NCBI RefSeq assembly: GCF_001432305.1
Contig: NZ_KQ483358.1
Location: 1,186,881-1,250,880 of the forward strand
Length of the DNA stretch: 64,000 nt
Reading direction: 5' to 3'
Origin: Curvibacter sp. PAE-UM
GTDB lineage: Bacteria > Pseudomonadota > Gammaproteobacteria > Burkholderiales > Burkholderiaceae_C
The notes beneath the pieces were generated by a model. It saw only the letters and a list, made by a program, of their open reading frames with translations. It searched no databases and was not told the DNA's origin. Of this stretch, positions 9,148-18,927 are shown in pieces; position 1 is the stretch's first letter, and each line of letters opens with the position of its first letter. A program made the translations under genes and the position numbers.

Positions 9148-11403
9148 ATGTCCGTCCTCAACAAACTGACCCATCTCTTTGCCAAAAAGACGCCCGACTC
9201 GGAGCAGAGTGTCGGTCTGAGCCTGGCCATGCCTGACGACCTGTCCGGCCTGCAGCCGCAACGTGCGTCGGCCCCCGGGAAGTCGGCCGACACGCAGCTG
9301 CAGGACCTGCCCGCGCCGGTCTCGCTGGATCAGGACGACATGGTCAACGTGCCCCTGCTGGGGCGCCGGCCGATTGCCGAGCAGCAGCGCCTGTTGTGGT
9401 GGCTGCTGGGCCTGGCCCTGGTCGTCCTGGGCGCGATCGCCTTCGTGGCGCTGACCGCTGCCGACCGCGTGGCGCAGCAGCTGAATGCCACCGGCCAGTC
9501 CCTGATGCAGTCGCAACGTCTGGCCAAATCGGTGTCGCAGGCCCTGGTGGGCGTGCCCCAGGCCTTCGCCGAAGTCAAGGAGAGTTCCAGCTACCTGGTG
9601 CGTTCCGTCAAGGGCCTGCGCGACAGCGATTACGCCCTGCGCCTGGAGCCGATCGATGCCGACCTGCTGCCGCAGCTCGAAAAGATCGTCCCGCTGATGG
9701 AGCGCGCCGAAAAGAGCGCCGGAGCCATCATGGCGCAGGAGAAGATCCTGACCCAGGTGGGCGCGGCCCTGCGCACCATCAACCGCCAGTCGTCCGACCT
9801 GCTGGAGATTGCCGAGACCGTGTCCTCGCTCAAGCTGCAGCAGAATGCCAGCGCCGCCGAGATCTCTGCGGCCGGCCAGCTGGTGATGCTGACCCAGCGT
9901 ATCGGCAAGTCGTCCAACGAGTTCCTGACGGCCGAAGGTGTGAGCCCGGAAGCCGTGTTCCTGCTGGGCAAGGATTTGAACTCGTTCAAGGAAATTGCAC
10001 AGGGTCTGCTCGACGGCAGCCCCGAGCTGCGCCTGAATGCCTCCAAGGACGCGCAGACACGTGAGCAGATCGAGGCGCTGATCAAGCTCTACGAGTTGAC
10101 CCGCACACAGGCCGGTGCCATTCTGGGCAATCTGCAAGGCCTGGTCTCGGCGCGTAGCGCCCAGATCACCATCATCAACGACTCGGAGCCGATGCGTCGC
10201 GACCTGGAAGAGTTGCAGGGCCAGCTGGCCACCCGTACCGGCCTGGGCCCGACCTCGCTGCTGTCCCTGGTGGGTGCAGCCATCTTCGCCCTGCTCTGCG
10301 CTGCCGGTCTGGCGCGTGTGCAGCTGATGGACAGCCGTCGCCGCCAGGTGATGGCCGAAGCGCAGCGACTGGAAGCCGAGCGCCAGGAGCAGGAGGCCAA
10401 GCGTGTCAACGACGCGAATCAGGCGGCCATTCTGCGGCTGATGAACGAACTGCAGACGGTGGCCGAGGGCGATCTGACGCAGGAAGCCACGGTGACCGAG
10501 GACATCACGGGCGCCATTGCCGACTCGGTGAACTACACGGTGGAAGAGTTGCGATTGCTGGTGGGTAACGTGCAGAACACGGCGGCCCAGGTGGCGCAGA
10601 CGACGGCCGAGGTGGACCAGACGTCCACTGAACTGCTGGCCGCTTCCAACGAACAGCTGCACGAGATTCGCGAAACCGGCCGTTCGGTGGTGGACATGTC
10701 GACCCGCATCAACCAGGTGTCGCACCAGGCGCAGGAATCTGCCGCGGTGGCGCGCCAGTCGCTGCAGGCTGCCGAGTCCGGCCTGAAGGCCGTGCAGGAC
10801 GCCATCGGCGGTATGAACTCCATCCGCGACCAGATCCAGGACACCTCCAAGCGGATCAAGCGCCTGGGCGAATCCTCGCAGGAGATCGGTGAAATTACCG
10901 AACTGATCTCGGACATTACCGAACAGACCAACGTGCTGGCCCTGAACGCTGCCATCCAGGCGGCGTCTGCCGGTGAAGCTGGCCGCGGCTTCTCGGTGGT
11001 GGCGGAAGAAGTGCAGCGACTGGCTGAACGTTCCGCAGACGCCACGCGCCAGATCTCGGCGCTGGTGAAGGCGATTCAGACCGACACGCAGGACGCCGTG
11101 GCCGCCATGGAGCGCTCCACCCAGGGTGTGGTCGAAGGGGCCCGACTGTCGGACAACGCCGGTACGGCGCTGACCGAGATTGACCGCGTGTCGCGCCGAC
11201 TCGCCGAGCTGATTGAGCAGATTTCCGACTCGACCTCCAAGGAAGCCGCGATGGCCAACGTGGTGGCCGACAACATCCAGCACATCTTCGCTGTGACCGA
11301 GCAGACTGGTGAAGGTACGCGGGCCACGGCCGCCCAGGTGCGTGAACTCTCGCGCATGGCTGAAGAGCTGCGCCAGTCGGTTGCGCGTTTCAAGATTTCC
11401 TGA
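9148..11403 (+). CDS. pilJ: Pilus chemosensory receptor PilJ (methyl-accepting chemotaxis protein)
   Basis: PilJ is the transmembrane receptor that feeds the ChpA kinase and controls twitching and surface sensing. The 751-residue product has a cytoplasmic N-terminal tail (about 1-82), a first membrane helix near 84-106, a long helical periplasmic region, a second membrane helix near 369-392, a HAMP-like segment and a signalling coiled coil with the hairpin tip EQTNVLALNAAIQAASAGEA near residues 592-611. It lies between pilI and chpA with short gaps. No cheR or cheB homologue is visible nearby, so any methylation enzymes are elsewhere or absent. Confidence 0.93.
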   Translation: MSVLNKLTHLFAKKTPDSEQSVGLSLAMPDDLSGLQPQRASAPGKSADTQLQDLPAPVSLDQDDMVNVPLLGRRPIAEQQRLLWWLLGLALVVLGAIAFVALTAADRVAQQLNATGQSLMQSQRLAKSVSQALVGVPQAFAEVKESSSYLVRSVKGLRDSDYALRLEPIDADLLPQLEKIVPLMERAEKSAGAIMAQEKILTQVGAALRTINRQSSDLLEIAETVSSLKLQQNASAAEISAAGQLVMLTQRIGKSSNEFLTAEGVSPEAVFLLGKDLNSFKEIAQGLLDGSPELRLNASKDAQTREQIEALIKLYELTRTQAGAILGNLQGLVSARSAQITIINDSEPMRRDLEELQGQLATRTGLGPTSLLSLVGAAIFALLCAAGLARVQLMDSRRRQVMAEAQRLEAERQEQEAKRVNDANQAAILRLMNELQTVAEGDLTQEATVTEDITGAIADSVNYTVEELRLLVGNVQNTAAQVAQTTAEVDQTSTELLAASNEQLHEIRETGRSVVDMSTRINQVSHQAQESAAVARQSLQAAESGLKAVQDAIGGMNSIRDQIQDTSKRIKRLGESSQEIGEITELISDITEQTNVLALNAAIQAASAGEAGRGFSVVAEEVQRLAERSADATRQISALVKAIQTDTQDAVAAMERSTQGVVEGARLSDNAGTALTEIDRVSRRLAELIEQISDSTSKEAAMANVVADNIQHIFAVTEQTGEGTRATAAQVRELSRMAEELRQSVARFKIS

Positions 11404-11436
11404 TCACCGTCCGTCATCCGCAGGAGCGACGTATCC

Positions 11437-14400
11437 ATGCAAGCCCTCGCAGCCGCTAGCGGCAACGACGATCAGCCGGTCAACGACCTGGGCCCCCTGG
11501 CCTGGGTGCTGGACGAGTTGCGCAAGTCGCTCGATGGCGCCAGCAAGGCCATCCGCCGTTTCGTGCGCGATGCCGAGCTGGCGCGCGGCTCCGACCTGGA
11601 GTCGCTCGATGCCAGCCAGCTGCGCATCGCGCGCCAGCAATTGCACCAGGCCGTCGGCGCCCTGGAGATGGTGGGCCTGCCCGAGCCGGCCAAGGTGCTG
11701 CGCGCCATGGAGGCGCTCGCGCAGAAATTCGTCGAGCGTCCCGAGTCCTGCAGCGAGGACGCTGCCACCAAGGTCGAGCGCGCCAGTTTTGCCCTGATCG
11801 AGTACCTGGAGAGCGTGCTGCGTGGCAAGTCGGCTTCGGCGGTGGCTCTGTTTCCGCAGTACCGCGATGTGCTGGAACTGGTCGGCGAGGAGCGGGTGCA
11901 CCCGGCCGAACTCTGGGGTCACGCCTGGCGCTGGATCGATGCCGATATGCCGGCGCCGGCGCAAGCCCTGGGCTATGACCCGGCCGTGCGTGCGCAGCTG
12001 GATTCGGCCGTGCTCAAGGTGGTCAAGACAGGCAGCGTCTCTTCGGCCAAGGCCCTGCGTGACATCTGCCTGGGGCTGGCGGCCGGCCGGCAGACGCTGG
12101 AGGAGCGCTCCTTCTGGAAGATCTGTGCCGCCTACTTCGAGGCCCTGTCGCTGAAGTTGTGCCCATCGGATGTCTACGTCAAGCGCGCGGCTTCGCGCGT
12201 GCTGATGCAGTTCACCACGCTGGCACGCGGCAAAAATGAAGTGTCGGACCGTCTGGCGCAGGACCTGCTGTTCTTCTGTGCCCAGGCTGCGCCGGCCGAT
12301 GCCCAGGCCGCTCCGGCCTTGACCGCGGTCAGGCTGGCCTACGGCTTGGTGCAGACCAAGCCTGTCAATTACGACACGCCGCAATATGGCCGTTTCGATC
12401 CGGCGGTTCTGGTACAGGCGCGCAAGCGCATTGCCACGGCCACCGAAACCTGGTCGGCCCTCTCCGGTGGCGACACCAACCGCCTCAAGGTGGTGTCCGA
12501 GCAGTTCAGCCTGGTGGGCGAGTCGCTGCTGAAGCTGCATCCCGAGAACAAGGAGCTGGCGCGTGCCCTGCTCAAGGCCGTGGACGGCACGGTGCGTTCG
12601 GGCGAGCCGCCGACCACACCGGTGGCCATGGAAGTGGCCACCTCCATCCTGTATCTGGATGCGGCCTACGAGGACATGGACCCGACCGAGTCCAGCATGA
12701 GCCAGCGCAGCGATCGCCTGGCGCGCCGGCTGGATCACGTCGTGGCCGGCGGCCAGCCCGAGGCGCTCGAAACCTGGATGGAGGAGCTGTACCGCCGCGT
12801 CAGCGATCGCCAGACCATGGGCAGCGTGGTCGAGGAACTGCGCACCAGCCTGACCGAGATCGAGAAGTCGCTCGACACCTTCTTCCGCAATCCGAAGGAC
12901 AAGGCGCCGCTCAACGACGTGCCCAACCAGTTGGCGCAGATGCGCGGCGTGTTCTCGGTGCTGGGCCTGGACCAGGCTTCGCTGGCCACCGTGCGCATGC
13001 GCGATACCGTCGAGAAGTTCCTGGTCGACAACATCGATGAGGACGCTGCGCGGACCGGCGTGTTCGAGAAATTCGGCAACAGCCTCGGTGCCCTGGGATT
13101 CCTGATCGACATGCTGAGCTATCAGCGCGCCCTGGCCAAGAAGCTGTTCGTCTATGACGAGGAACTGGGTGAGTTCAAGCCCCTGATGGGCCGCGAACGT
13201 GAGGTCGCCGCAGTGGCGCCCGAACCGACCCCGATGCCGGTGCCTGTTGCAGCTCCTGTGGCGGCGGCCCCCCGTCCGCCCGTTGCCGCACCGCAGCCTG
13301 CAGCTGCGCCGGCTGTCGTCGAGGACGATGGTGCCGAGTTGCGTGACATCTTCCTGGATGAAGCACGCGAAGTTGCGCGCAATGGGCTGGACGCCGTGTC
13401 GGCCCTGCTCGGGGATCCTGCGGATCTGTCCCAGCAGACCACCCTGCGTCGTGCCTTCCACACGCTCAAGGGCAGTTCGCGCATGGTCGGTTTCAACGAG
13501 TTTGGCGAAGCGGCCTGGGCCATGGAGCAGCTGATGAACAGCTGGCTGGCCGAGCAGAAGCCGGCCCGCCCCGAACTGTTGCAGCTCTCAAACGCGGCTC
13601 TACAGGCCCTGGGCCAGTGGGTCGAGGACATCGCTGCCGGCAGCGATGCTGGCTGGAGTGCCGTGCCTTTCCGGCAGTCGGCCGATGCCATGCGCCTGGA
13701 TGGCAAGTTCCTTGCGTTGGCCTTGCCCGGTCTTGCCGCACCGGCCCCTGCGGCAGCGCCCGTCGCCGTTCCCGAACTGCCCGCACTGTCCGACGAACCG
13801 CCGCCCATCGATTTCGAATCGACACAGATGTTCGATTTCGATCTGACCGATGCCAAGGCCCCGGGCAAGGCGGTGGCGCGGGCCGCCCCCGACTTGGGCG
13901 ATGTCGGGGACATCGACTTCAGCAGTCTGGCCGGTGTGCCTCCGGCCGCCCCCCCAGCCGCGCGTGTTGCCGAGACCGCGGCTGACAAGAGCAGCGATCT
14001 GTCCATCGACTGGGCTCCCACCAGTATGGCGGGGCCCGAGGATATGCTCTCCCTGACGGGCAAGGGCGCAAGCCAGGACTGGGCTCCCACCAGCTTGGCG
14101 GGCCCTGAGGACCTGCCACCGCCCAAAAAGGGTGCGGCCCAGGATTGGGCGGCGACCCGCATGGCCGGGCCGGACGAATTGCCCGCCTTCGAACTGCCGG
14201 AATTGCAGAACAACTGGGCTGACACGGCGACCGGCGCTCTCCAGGATCTGCCGGATGCGCCCGACACCCAGCCGGGCGGTATCGAGGGCTTCGAACTCGA
14301 CCTGCCAGAGGTCGCAGCGCCCGTCGAAACGGCGGACGAGCAGGTCAAGGTGATCGGCACGCTGCGCATCGGCATCCCGCTGTACAACGTCTTCCTCAAC

Positions 14401-17391
14401 GAGGCCGACGAGTGGTCACGCCGCCTGCTCACCGAACTCAACGAGTGGTCGCTTGAGTTGCACAACCCGGTCCCTGACACGGCCATCGCTCTGGCCCACT
14501 CGCTGGGCGGTAGTTCGGCGACCGTCGGCTTTTCCGCGCTTTCCGAAATTGCCCGCGCGCTTGAGCAGGCCATGCAGCACGTGCAGTTGCACGGTCAGGG
14601 GCAGTCCGAGCACGCCAAGGTCTTCGTGGCCGCTGCCGACAATATCCGTCACCTGCTGCATCAGTTCGCTGCCGGTTTCCTGAAGGCGCCGGAACCCGGG
14701 CTGGTCGAGGCGCTGAATGCGATCCACAGCACCGAATTTGCCCAGCTCGACGCCCTGGAATCAGACGGCCTGCGCGGCCATGAGGCGCTCACAGTCACAG
14801 AGGTGCCCGAGTTTGATCTGGGCGATCTGAACTTCGACTTCGAGCCTGCCAAGCCGGCGGCGCCTGTTGCGGCGCCTGCGCCCAAGCCCATGCCGGCGGC
14901 AGTCGCACCCCCGGTGGTGCCGGTCGCCACGCCCAGGCCGCCGGCAGCAGTTTTGCCCGGCGCGGCCAAGATCGTGGTGGACGACAGTGACGAAGAGATC
15001 GACGCCGTCGACGTGATCGATCCCGACCTGTTCCCGATCTTCGAGGAAGAGGCCGCCGAACTGATGCCCCAGATGGCGGCAGCACTGCGTCAGTGGTCGG
15101 AACAGCCCGATCACGCCGGCGCACGCCTGGACGTGCTGCGTGTGCTGCACACCCTCAAGGGCAGCGCCCGCCTGGCGGGTGCCATGCGCCTGGGCGAGAT
15201 GACGCACCGCATGGAATCGGCCATCGAGCAGATGGGCAGCGAGTTCCTCCAGGCCGCGCAGATCGAGCCCATGCTTACGCGCTACGACCGCCTGCAGCAG
15301 GTTTTTGACGAACTCTGCCGTGCACCGGTGGAAGAGGTCTACGTGCCCGAAGCACCGGCCCGCCCCAGCGTGGCTGCTGCAGCCCCCGCAGCGGCTCCTG
15401 TCGCCACGGCCCCTGTACCTGCTCCCGAGCCAGCTGCCAAGGCAGCCCAACGCCCCTTGGTGGCAGCGCGTCCCGCCATGGCGACACCTGTGCCGGCCAA
15501 GCTGCCGTCGGCCACGGCCCGGTCCACATCCGGCCAGACCGTCCGGGTGCGTTCGCAACTGCTCGACCGCCTGGTCAACCAGGCCGGCGAAGTCATGATC
15601 ACCCGCAGCCGACTCGACCAGCGGCTGGGCCAGCTCAACGGCTCCCTCGGTGAGTTGACGGCCAATCTGGACCGTCTGCGTACCCACCTGCGTGACGTGG
15701 AACTGCAAGCCGAATCGCAGATGCAGTCGCGTCTGGCCCAGGCCAAGGACACGGCGCAAGGTTTCGACCCGCTGGAGTTCGACCGTTTCACGCGCGTGCA
15801 GGAACTCACCCGCATGATGGCCGAGTCGGTCAACGACGTGGCCACCGTGCAGCGCAACCTGCAGCAGACCATCAGCGGCACCGAGGACGACCTGATCGCC
15901 CAGGCGCGCCAGACGCGCGAATTGCAGCGCGACCTGCTGCGCACGCGCATGATGGAGTTCGAAGGCATCTCCGAACGCCTCTACGGCGTGGTTCGCCAGG
16001 CGGCCAAGGACGCCGGCAAGCAGGTCAAGCTCGACATCACCGGCGGCTCCATGGAAATCGACCGCGGCGTGCTGGACCGCATGACGCCAGCCTTCGAGCA
16101 CATGCTGCGCAATTCCGTGGCGCACGGCATCGAAAGCCCGCAGCAGCGCGAAGCCGCCGGCAAGCCGGCGGCCGGCACCATCACCATCGGCCTGCACCAG
16201 GAAGGCAATGACGTCTCGGTCGTTTTCAGCGACAACGGCGCCGGCCTCAACCTGCCCCGCATCCGCGAGAAGGCACTGGCCCAGGGCCTGGTGGCGCCGG
16301 GCCAGCCGCTCAGCGATGCCGATGCCTCCAACATGATCTTCATGCCGGGCTTCTCCACCGCAGCCAGCGTGACCGAACTGGCCGGACGCGGCATCGGGAT
16401 GGATGTGGTGCGCTCCGAGGTGCAGGCCCTGGGCGGCCGCATCGAAACCGCCACCACGGCCGGCGCCGGCACCAGCTTCAAGCTGGTGCTGCCCCTGACC
16501 ACCGCCGTGACGCAGGTGATCATGCTGCGCATGGGTGAGTTGAGCGTCGGCGTGCCTGCCAACCTGGTCGAGATCGTGCGTCGTCTCACCTACGCCGAAC
16601 TCGATCAGGCTTATGCCAACGGCAGCATCGACTTTGGCGGAGAGGCCGTGCCTTTCTTCTGGTCCGGGGCACTCCTGCAGGCTTCGGTTCGCAGCCGCGA
16701 GCATGTGGGCAAGACGCAGCCGGTCGTGCTGCTGCGCAGCGCTGGCCAGCGCCTGGCCATCCACGTCGATGAAGTGCTGGGCAACCAGGAAGTCGTGGTG
16801 AAGAACCTCGGCCCGCAACTGGCGCGCATGCCCGGTCTGGCCGGCATGTCGGTGCTGGCTTCCGGTGCGGTGGTGCTGATCTACAACCCGGTGGCTCTGG
16901 CGACCGTGTTCGGCGACAAGGCCTATGAGTTGCAGCAGGCCAGCAGCGAACCGGCATCCGGCAAGCCGCACATTCCCGCGGCCGAGCAGGTGCTCCCGGG
17001 CACCGGTGGAGAACTGCCGCTCGTGCTGGTGGTGGACGACTCCATCACCGTGCGTCGTGTCACGCAGCGCCTGCTGCGACGCGAAGGTTATCGTGTGGCC
17101 ATGGCCGCCGACGGCCTGCAGGCGCTCGAACGCCTGGCGGAGGAACGCCCGGCGGTGGTGCTGTCCGACATCGAGATGCCGCGCATGGACGGCTTCGACC
17201 TGGCGCGCAACATCCGCGCCGATGCCAAGCTGCGCGACCTGCCCATCATCATGATCACCTCGCGCATTGCCGAAAAGCATCGCGAGCATGCCAAGGAACT
17301 GGGCGTTGACCATTACCTGGGCAAGCCTTACGGCGAAGACGAGCTGCTCGCCCTCGTGAAGCACTATTGCACCCAGACCGTCCCGGCCTGA
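11437..17391 (+). CDS. chpA: Hybrid chemosensory histidine kinase ChpA/PilL
   Basis: This very large 1984-residue hybrid kinase is the core of the pilus chemosensory system. In order it has a FimL-like N-terminal helical region (about 1-600), an Hpt domain with AFHTLKGSSRM (histidine near 674), an Hpt-like domain with AHSLGGSSATV (near 1021), a third Hpt with LHTLKGSARL (near 1237), a CheA dimerisation segment (LLDRLVNQAGEVM near 1371), an HATPase domain (HMLRNSVAHGIESP near 1554; GRGIGMDVV), a CheW domain (about 1690-1830) and a C-terminal receiver with phosphoacceptor in LSDIEMPRMDG near 1911. Ala/Pro linkers separate the domains. Translation starts at ATG 11437 after a GGAG. It phosphorylates PilG and PilH by family precedent. 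Confidence 0.93.
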   Translation: MQALAAASGNDDQPVNDLGPLAWVLDELRKSLDGASKAIRRFVRDAELARGSDLESLDASQLRIARQQLHQAVGALEMVGLPEPAKVLRAMEALAQKFVERPESCSEDAATKVERASFALIEYLESVLRGKSASAVALFPQYRDVLELVGEERVHPAELWGHAWRWIDADMPAPAQALGYDPAVRAQLDSAVLKVVKTGSVSSAKALRDICLGLAAGRQTLEERSFWKICAAYFEALSLKLCPSDVYVKRAASRVLMQFTTLARGKNEVSDRLAQDLLFFCAQAAPADAQAAPALTAVRLAYGLVQTKPVNYDTPQYGRFDPAVLVQARKRIATATETWSALSGGDTNRLKVVSEQFSLVGESLLKLHPENKELARALLKAVDGTVRSGEPPTTPVAMEVATSILYLDAAYEDMDPTESSMSQRSDRLARRLDHVVAGGQPEALETWMEELYRRVSDRQTMGSVVEELRTSLTEIEKSLDTFFRNPKDKAPLNDVPNQLAQMRGVFSVLGLDQASLATVRMRDTVEKFLVDNIDEDAARTGVFEKFGNSLGALGFLIDMLSYQRALAKKLFVYDEELGEFKPLMGREREVAAVAPEPTPMPVPVAAPVAAAPRPPVAAPQPAAAPAVVEDDGAELRDIFLDEAREVARNGLDAVSALLGDPADLSQQTTLRRAFHTLKGSSRMVGFNEFGEAAWAMEQLMNSWLAEQKPARPELLQLSNAALQALGQWVEDIAAGSDAGWSAVPFRQSADAMRLDGKFLALALPGLAAPAPAAAPVAVPELPALSDEPPPIDFESTQMFDFDLTDAKAPGKAVARAAPDLGDVGDIDFSSLAGVPPAAPPAARVAETAADKSSDLSIDWAPTSMAGPEDMLSLTGKGASQDWAPTSLAGPEDLPPPKKGAAQDWAATRMAGPDELPAFELPELQNNWADTATGALQDLPDAPDTQPGGIEGFELDLPEVAAPVETADEQVKVIGTLRIGIPLYNVFLNEADEWSRRLLTELNEWSLELHNPVPDTAIALAHSLGGSSATVGFSALSEIARALEQAMQHVQLHGQGQSEHAKVFVAAADNIRHLLHQFAAGFLKAPEPGLVEALNAIHSTEFAQLDALESDGLRGHEALTVTEVPEFDLGDLNFDFEPAKPAAPVAAPAPKPMPAAVAPPVVPVATPRPPAAVLPGAAKIVVDDSDEEIDAVDVIDPDLFPIFEEEAAELMPQMAAALRQWSEQPDHAGARLDVLRVLHTLKGSARLAGAMRLGEMTHRMESAIEQMGSEFLQAAQIEPMLTRYDRLQQVFDELCRAPVEEVYVPEAPARPSVAAAAPAAAPVATAPVPAPEPAAKAAQRPLVAARPAMATPVPAKLPSATARSTSGQTVRVRSQLLDRLVNQAGEVMITRSRLDQRLGQLNGSLGELTANLDRLRTHLRDVELQAESQMQSRLAQAKDTAQGFDPLEFDRFTRVQELTRMMAESVNDVATVQRNLQQTISGTEDDLIAQARQTRELQRDLLRTRMMEFEGISERLYGVVRQAAKDAGKQVKLDITGGSMEIDRGVLDRMTPAFEHMLRNSVAHGIESPQQREAAGKPAAGTITIGLHQEGNDVSVVFSDNGAGLNLPRIREKALAQGLVAPGQPLSDADASNMIFMPGFSTAASVTELAGRGIGMDVVRSEVQALGGRIETATTAGAGTSFKLVLPLTTAVTQVIMLRMGELSVGVPANLVEIVRRLTYAELDQAYANGSIDFGGEAVPFFWSGALLQASVRSREHVGKTQPVVLLRSAGQRLAIHVDEVLGNQEVVVKNLGPQLARMPGLAGMSVLASGAVVLIYNPVALATVFGDKAYELQQASSEPASGKPHIPAAEQVLPGTGGELPLVLVVDDSITVRRVTQRLLRREGYRVAMAADGLQALERLAEERPAVVLSDIEMPRMDGFDLARNIRADAKLRDLPIIMITSRIAEKHREHAKELGVDHYLGKPYGEDELLALVKHYCTQTVPA
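14008..14280 (+). repeat. In-frame degenerate tandem repeat in the ChpA linker
   Basis: Four copies of a unit beginning DWAPTSMAGPED, DWAPTSLAGPED, DWAATRMAGPDE and NWADTATGALQD start at 14008, 14077, 14143 and 14212, so the period is 69, 66 and 69 bases. The repeat is coding and lies in the disordered linker between the first two Hpt domains of ChpA, at about residues 858-948. The first two units are close at the DNA level, which suggests fairly recent duplication by slippage or recombination. Confidence 0.85.
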
Positions 17392-17401
17392 GTTCAGACC
17401 A

Positions 17402-17424
17402 CCCTGCAGGCTCGGCCTGCAGGG
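17402..17424 (+). terminator. Hairpin after chpA, probable intrinsic terminator
   Basis: A perfect nine-base stem (CCCTGCAGG and CCTGCAGGG) encloses a CTCGG loop 10 bases after the chpA stop. A pyrimidine-rich tract with T5 at 17435-17439 follows about ten bases later, so it is a plausible but not textbook intrinsic terminator. It also lies immediately beyond the stop codon of the convergent photolyase gene, where no T-run follows on that strand. Confidence 0.55.
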
Positions 17425-17425
17425 G

Positions 17426-18907
17426 TCAGTCTTCTTTTTCTCCCGGCTTCTTGACCACCGCGTAACGCGCCAACGTGCTTGCCCGCGCTTCATCGTGTGC
17501 CACCAGCGGCAGCGGGTAGCCGCTGCCCAGCGTGACGCCGGCTCCCGCCAACTCCACCGGGCTGGCCAGCCAGGGGGCGTGCAGGGCCGCATCGGGCAGG
17601 GCGGCCAGCTGCGGCAGGTAACGGCGGATGAAACGGCCCTGCGGGTCGAACTTCCTGCTCTGGCTGATCGGGTTGAAGATGCGGAACCAGGGCTGGGCAT
17701 CGCAGCCGCTGGAGGCTACCCACTGCCAGCCGCCGTTGTTGGCCGCCAGATCGTAGTCATTGAGCTTTTCGGCAAAGTAGCGCTCGCCCCAGCGCCAGTC
17801 GATCCCGAGGTCTTTCACCAGGAAGCTGCCAGCCACCATCCGCAGGCGGTTGTGCATGTAGCCGCTCTGGTTGAGCTGGGCCATGGCGGCATCCACGATG
17901 GGATAACCCGTGCGGCCCTCGCACCAGGCGGTGTACAGCGCCTCGGCATGCGCGTCCTGTTCCCAGTGGATCGCGTCGTAGGCCGGTTTGAAGGAATGAC
18001 TCGCCACATGCGGGAAATTGGCCAGGATCTGGAAGTAGAACTCGCGCCAGACCAGCTCGCTGAGCCAGGTGGCTGCACCCGGGCTGCCTTCCAGGCTGCG
18101 CTGCTGTGCCGTGGTCACCAGGCGGCGCAGCGAGACCGTGCCAAAGCGCAGGTGCACTCCCAGGTAGCTCGGGCCCTTGAGGGCAGGGAAATCGCGCGTG
18201 GCGTGGTACTGGTCCATGCGGCTGAAGAACTCCTCGAACAGCTGGCGGGCGCCACTGCTGCCCGTGGGAATCCTGAGCTGGGTCAGGTTGCTGGGCTCGA
18301 AGCCGAGTTCGGCCAGGGTGGGTACGGTACTGCGCAGGGGCTCGGGCCGTGAGGCCAGGCCGGCAGCCAGCGGTGCGCAGTCGAACACCGGCAGCTGGGT
18401 GGCTTGCAGCCGCGCCAGCCAGGTCCGCTTGTAGGGCGTGAAGACCGTGTAGGGCGTGCCGCCGCCCGTGAGGATCTCGCGGCCCTCGAAGATCACGTGG
18501 TCCTTGCAGGTGTGCAGGGCGATGCCCAGGCTGGACAAGGTGCCGCGCACGCGGGCATCGCGTGCCTGGGCTTGCGGCTCGTAGTCGTGCGCGGCGTAGA
18601 CGGCCTGCACGCCCAAAGCCTGGGCCAGGGCCGGCAGCGTTTCGGCGGCGTGGCCGTGCTGGACGATCAGGCCGGCCTCCTCCTGGCCAGCCAGGGCGCG
18701 CAGGTCCGCATCCAGCTCGACCAGGCTGCTGCGGATGAACTCCACCCGGCGGTCGGCGCGCGGCAGCGGGTCGAGGATGTCGCGGTCGAAAATGAAGGCG
18801 CAATACACGCGCCGGCACTGCTGCAGGGCCAGGTGGAGGGCGGCGTGGTCATCCACCCGCAGGTCGCGCCGGAACCAGACCAGACCGGAATCCAGGTTTT
18901 TTTTCAT
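17426..18907 (-). CDS. phrB: Deoxyribodipyrimidine photolyase
   Basis: DNA photolyases use FADH- and blue light to split cyclobutane pyrimidine dimers. The 493-residue product has the N-terminal antenna domain signature LVWFRRDLRVDDHAAL near residues 9-24 and the C-terminal FAD domain with WLSELVWREFYFQIL, YPIVDAAMAQL and the region around WQWVASSGCDAQPWFRIFNP. This is the class I CPD photolyase pattern. I chose ATG 18907 (MKKNLDSGLVW). It is divergent from yqgE with only 20 bases between the starts, and convergent with chpA. Confidence 0.93.
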   Translation of the reverse strand: MKKNLDSGLVWFRRDLRVDDHAALHLALQQCRRVYCAFIFDRDILDPLPRADRRVEFIRSSLVELDADLRALAGQEEAGLIVQHGHAAETLPALAQALGVQAVYAAHDYEPQAQARDARVRGTLSSLGIALHTCKDHVIFEGREILTGGGTPYTVFTPYKRTWLARLQATQLPVFDCAPLAAGLASRPEPLRSTVPTLAELGFEPSNLTQLRIPTGSSGARQLFEEFFSRMDQYHATRDFPALKGPSYLGVHLRFGTVSLRRLVTTAQQRSLEGSPGAATWLSELVWREFYFQILANFPHVASHSFKPAYDAIHWEQDAHAEALYTAWCEGRTGYPIVDAAMAQLNQSGYMHNRLRMVAGSFLVKDLGIDWRWGERYFAEKLNDYDLAANNGGWQWVASSGCDAQPWFRIFNPISQSRKFDPQGRFIRRYLPQLAALPDAALHAPWLASPVELAGAGVTLGSGYPLPLVAHDEARASTLARYAVVKKPGEKED

Positions 18908-18927
18908 ATCGCCGTTAAAATCAGAAC

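Noticed and set aside
8947-11283. 778-codon open frame on the minus strand opposite pilJ
   Set aside because: Repetitive Gly/His/Arg composition without motifs; the pilJ receptor on the other strand has complete domains.
14761-17700. Very long open frame (979 codons) on the minus strand
   Set aside because: It lies opposite chpA, has a His/Gly/Gln-rich composition typical of antisense frames in high-GC DNA, and shows no domain. The chpA frame is clearly the real gene.
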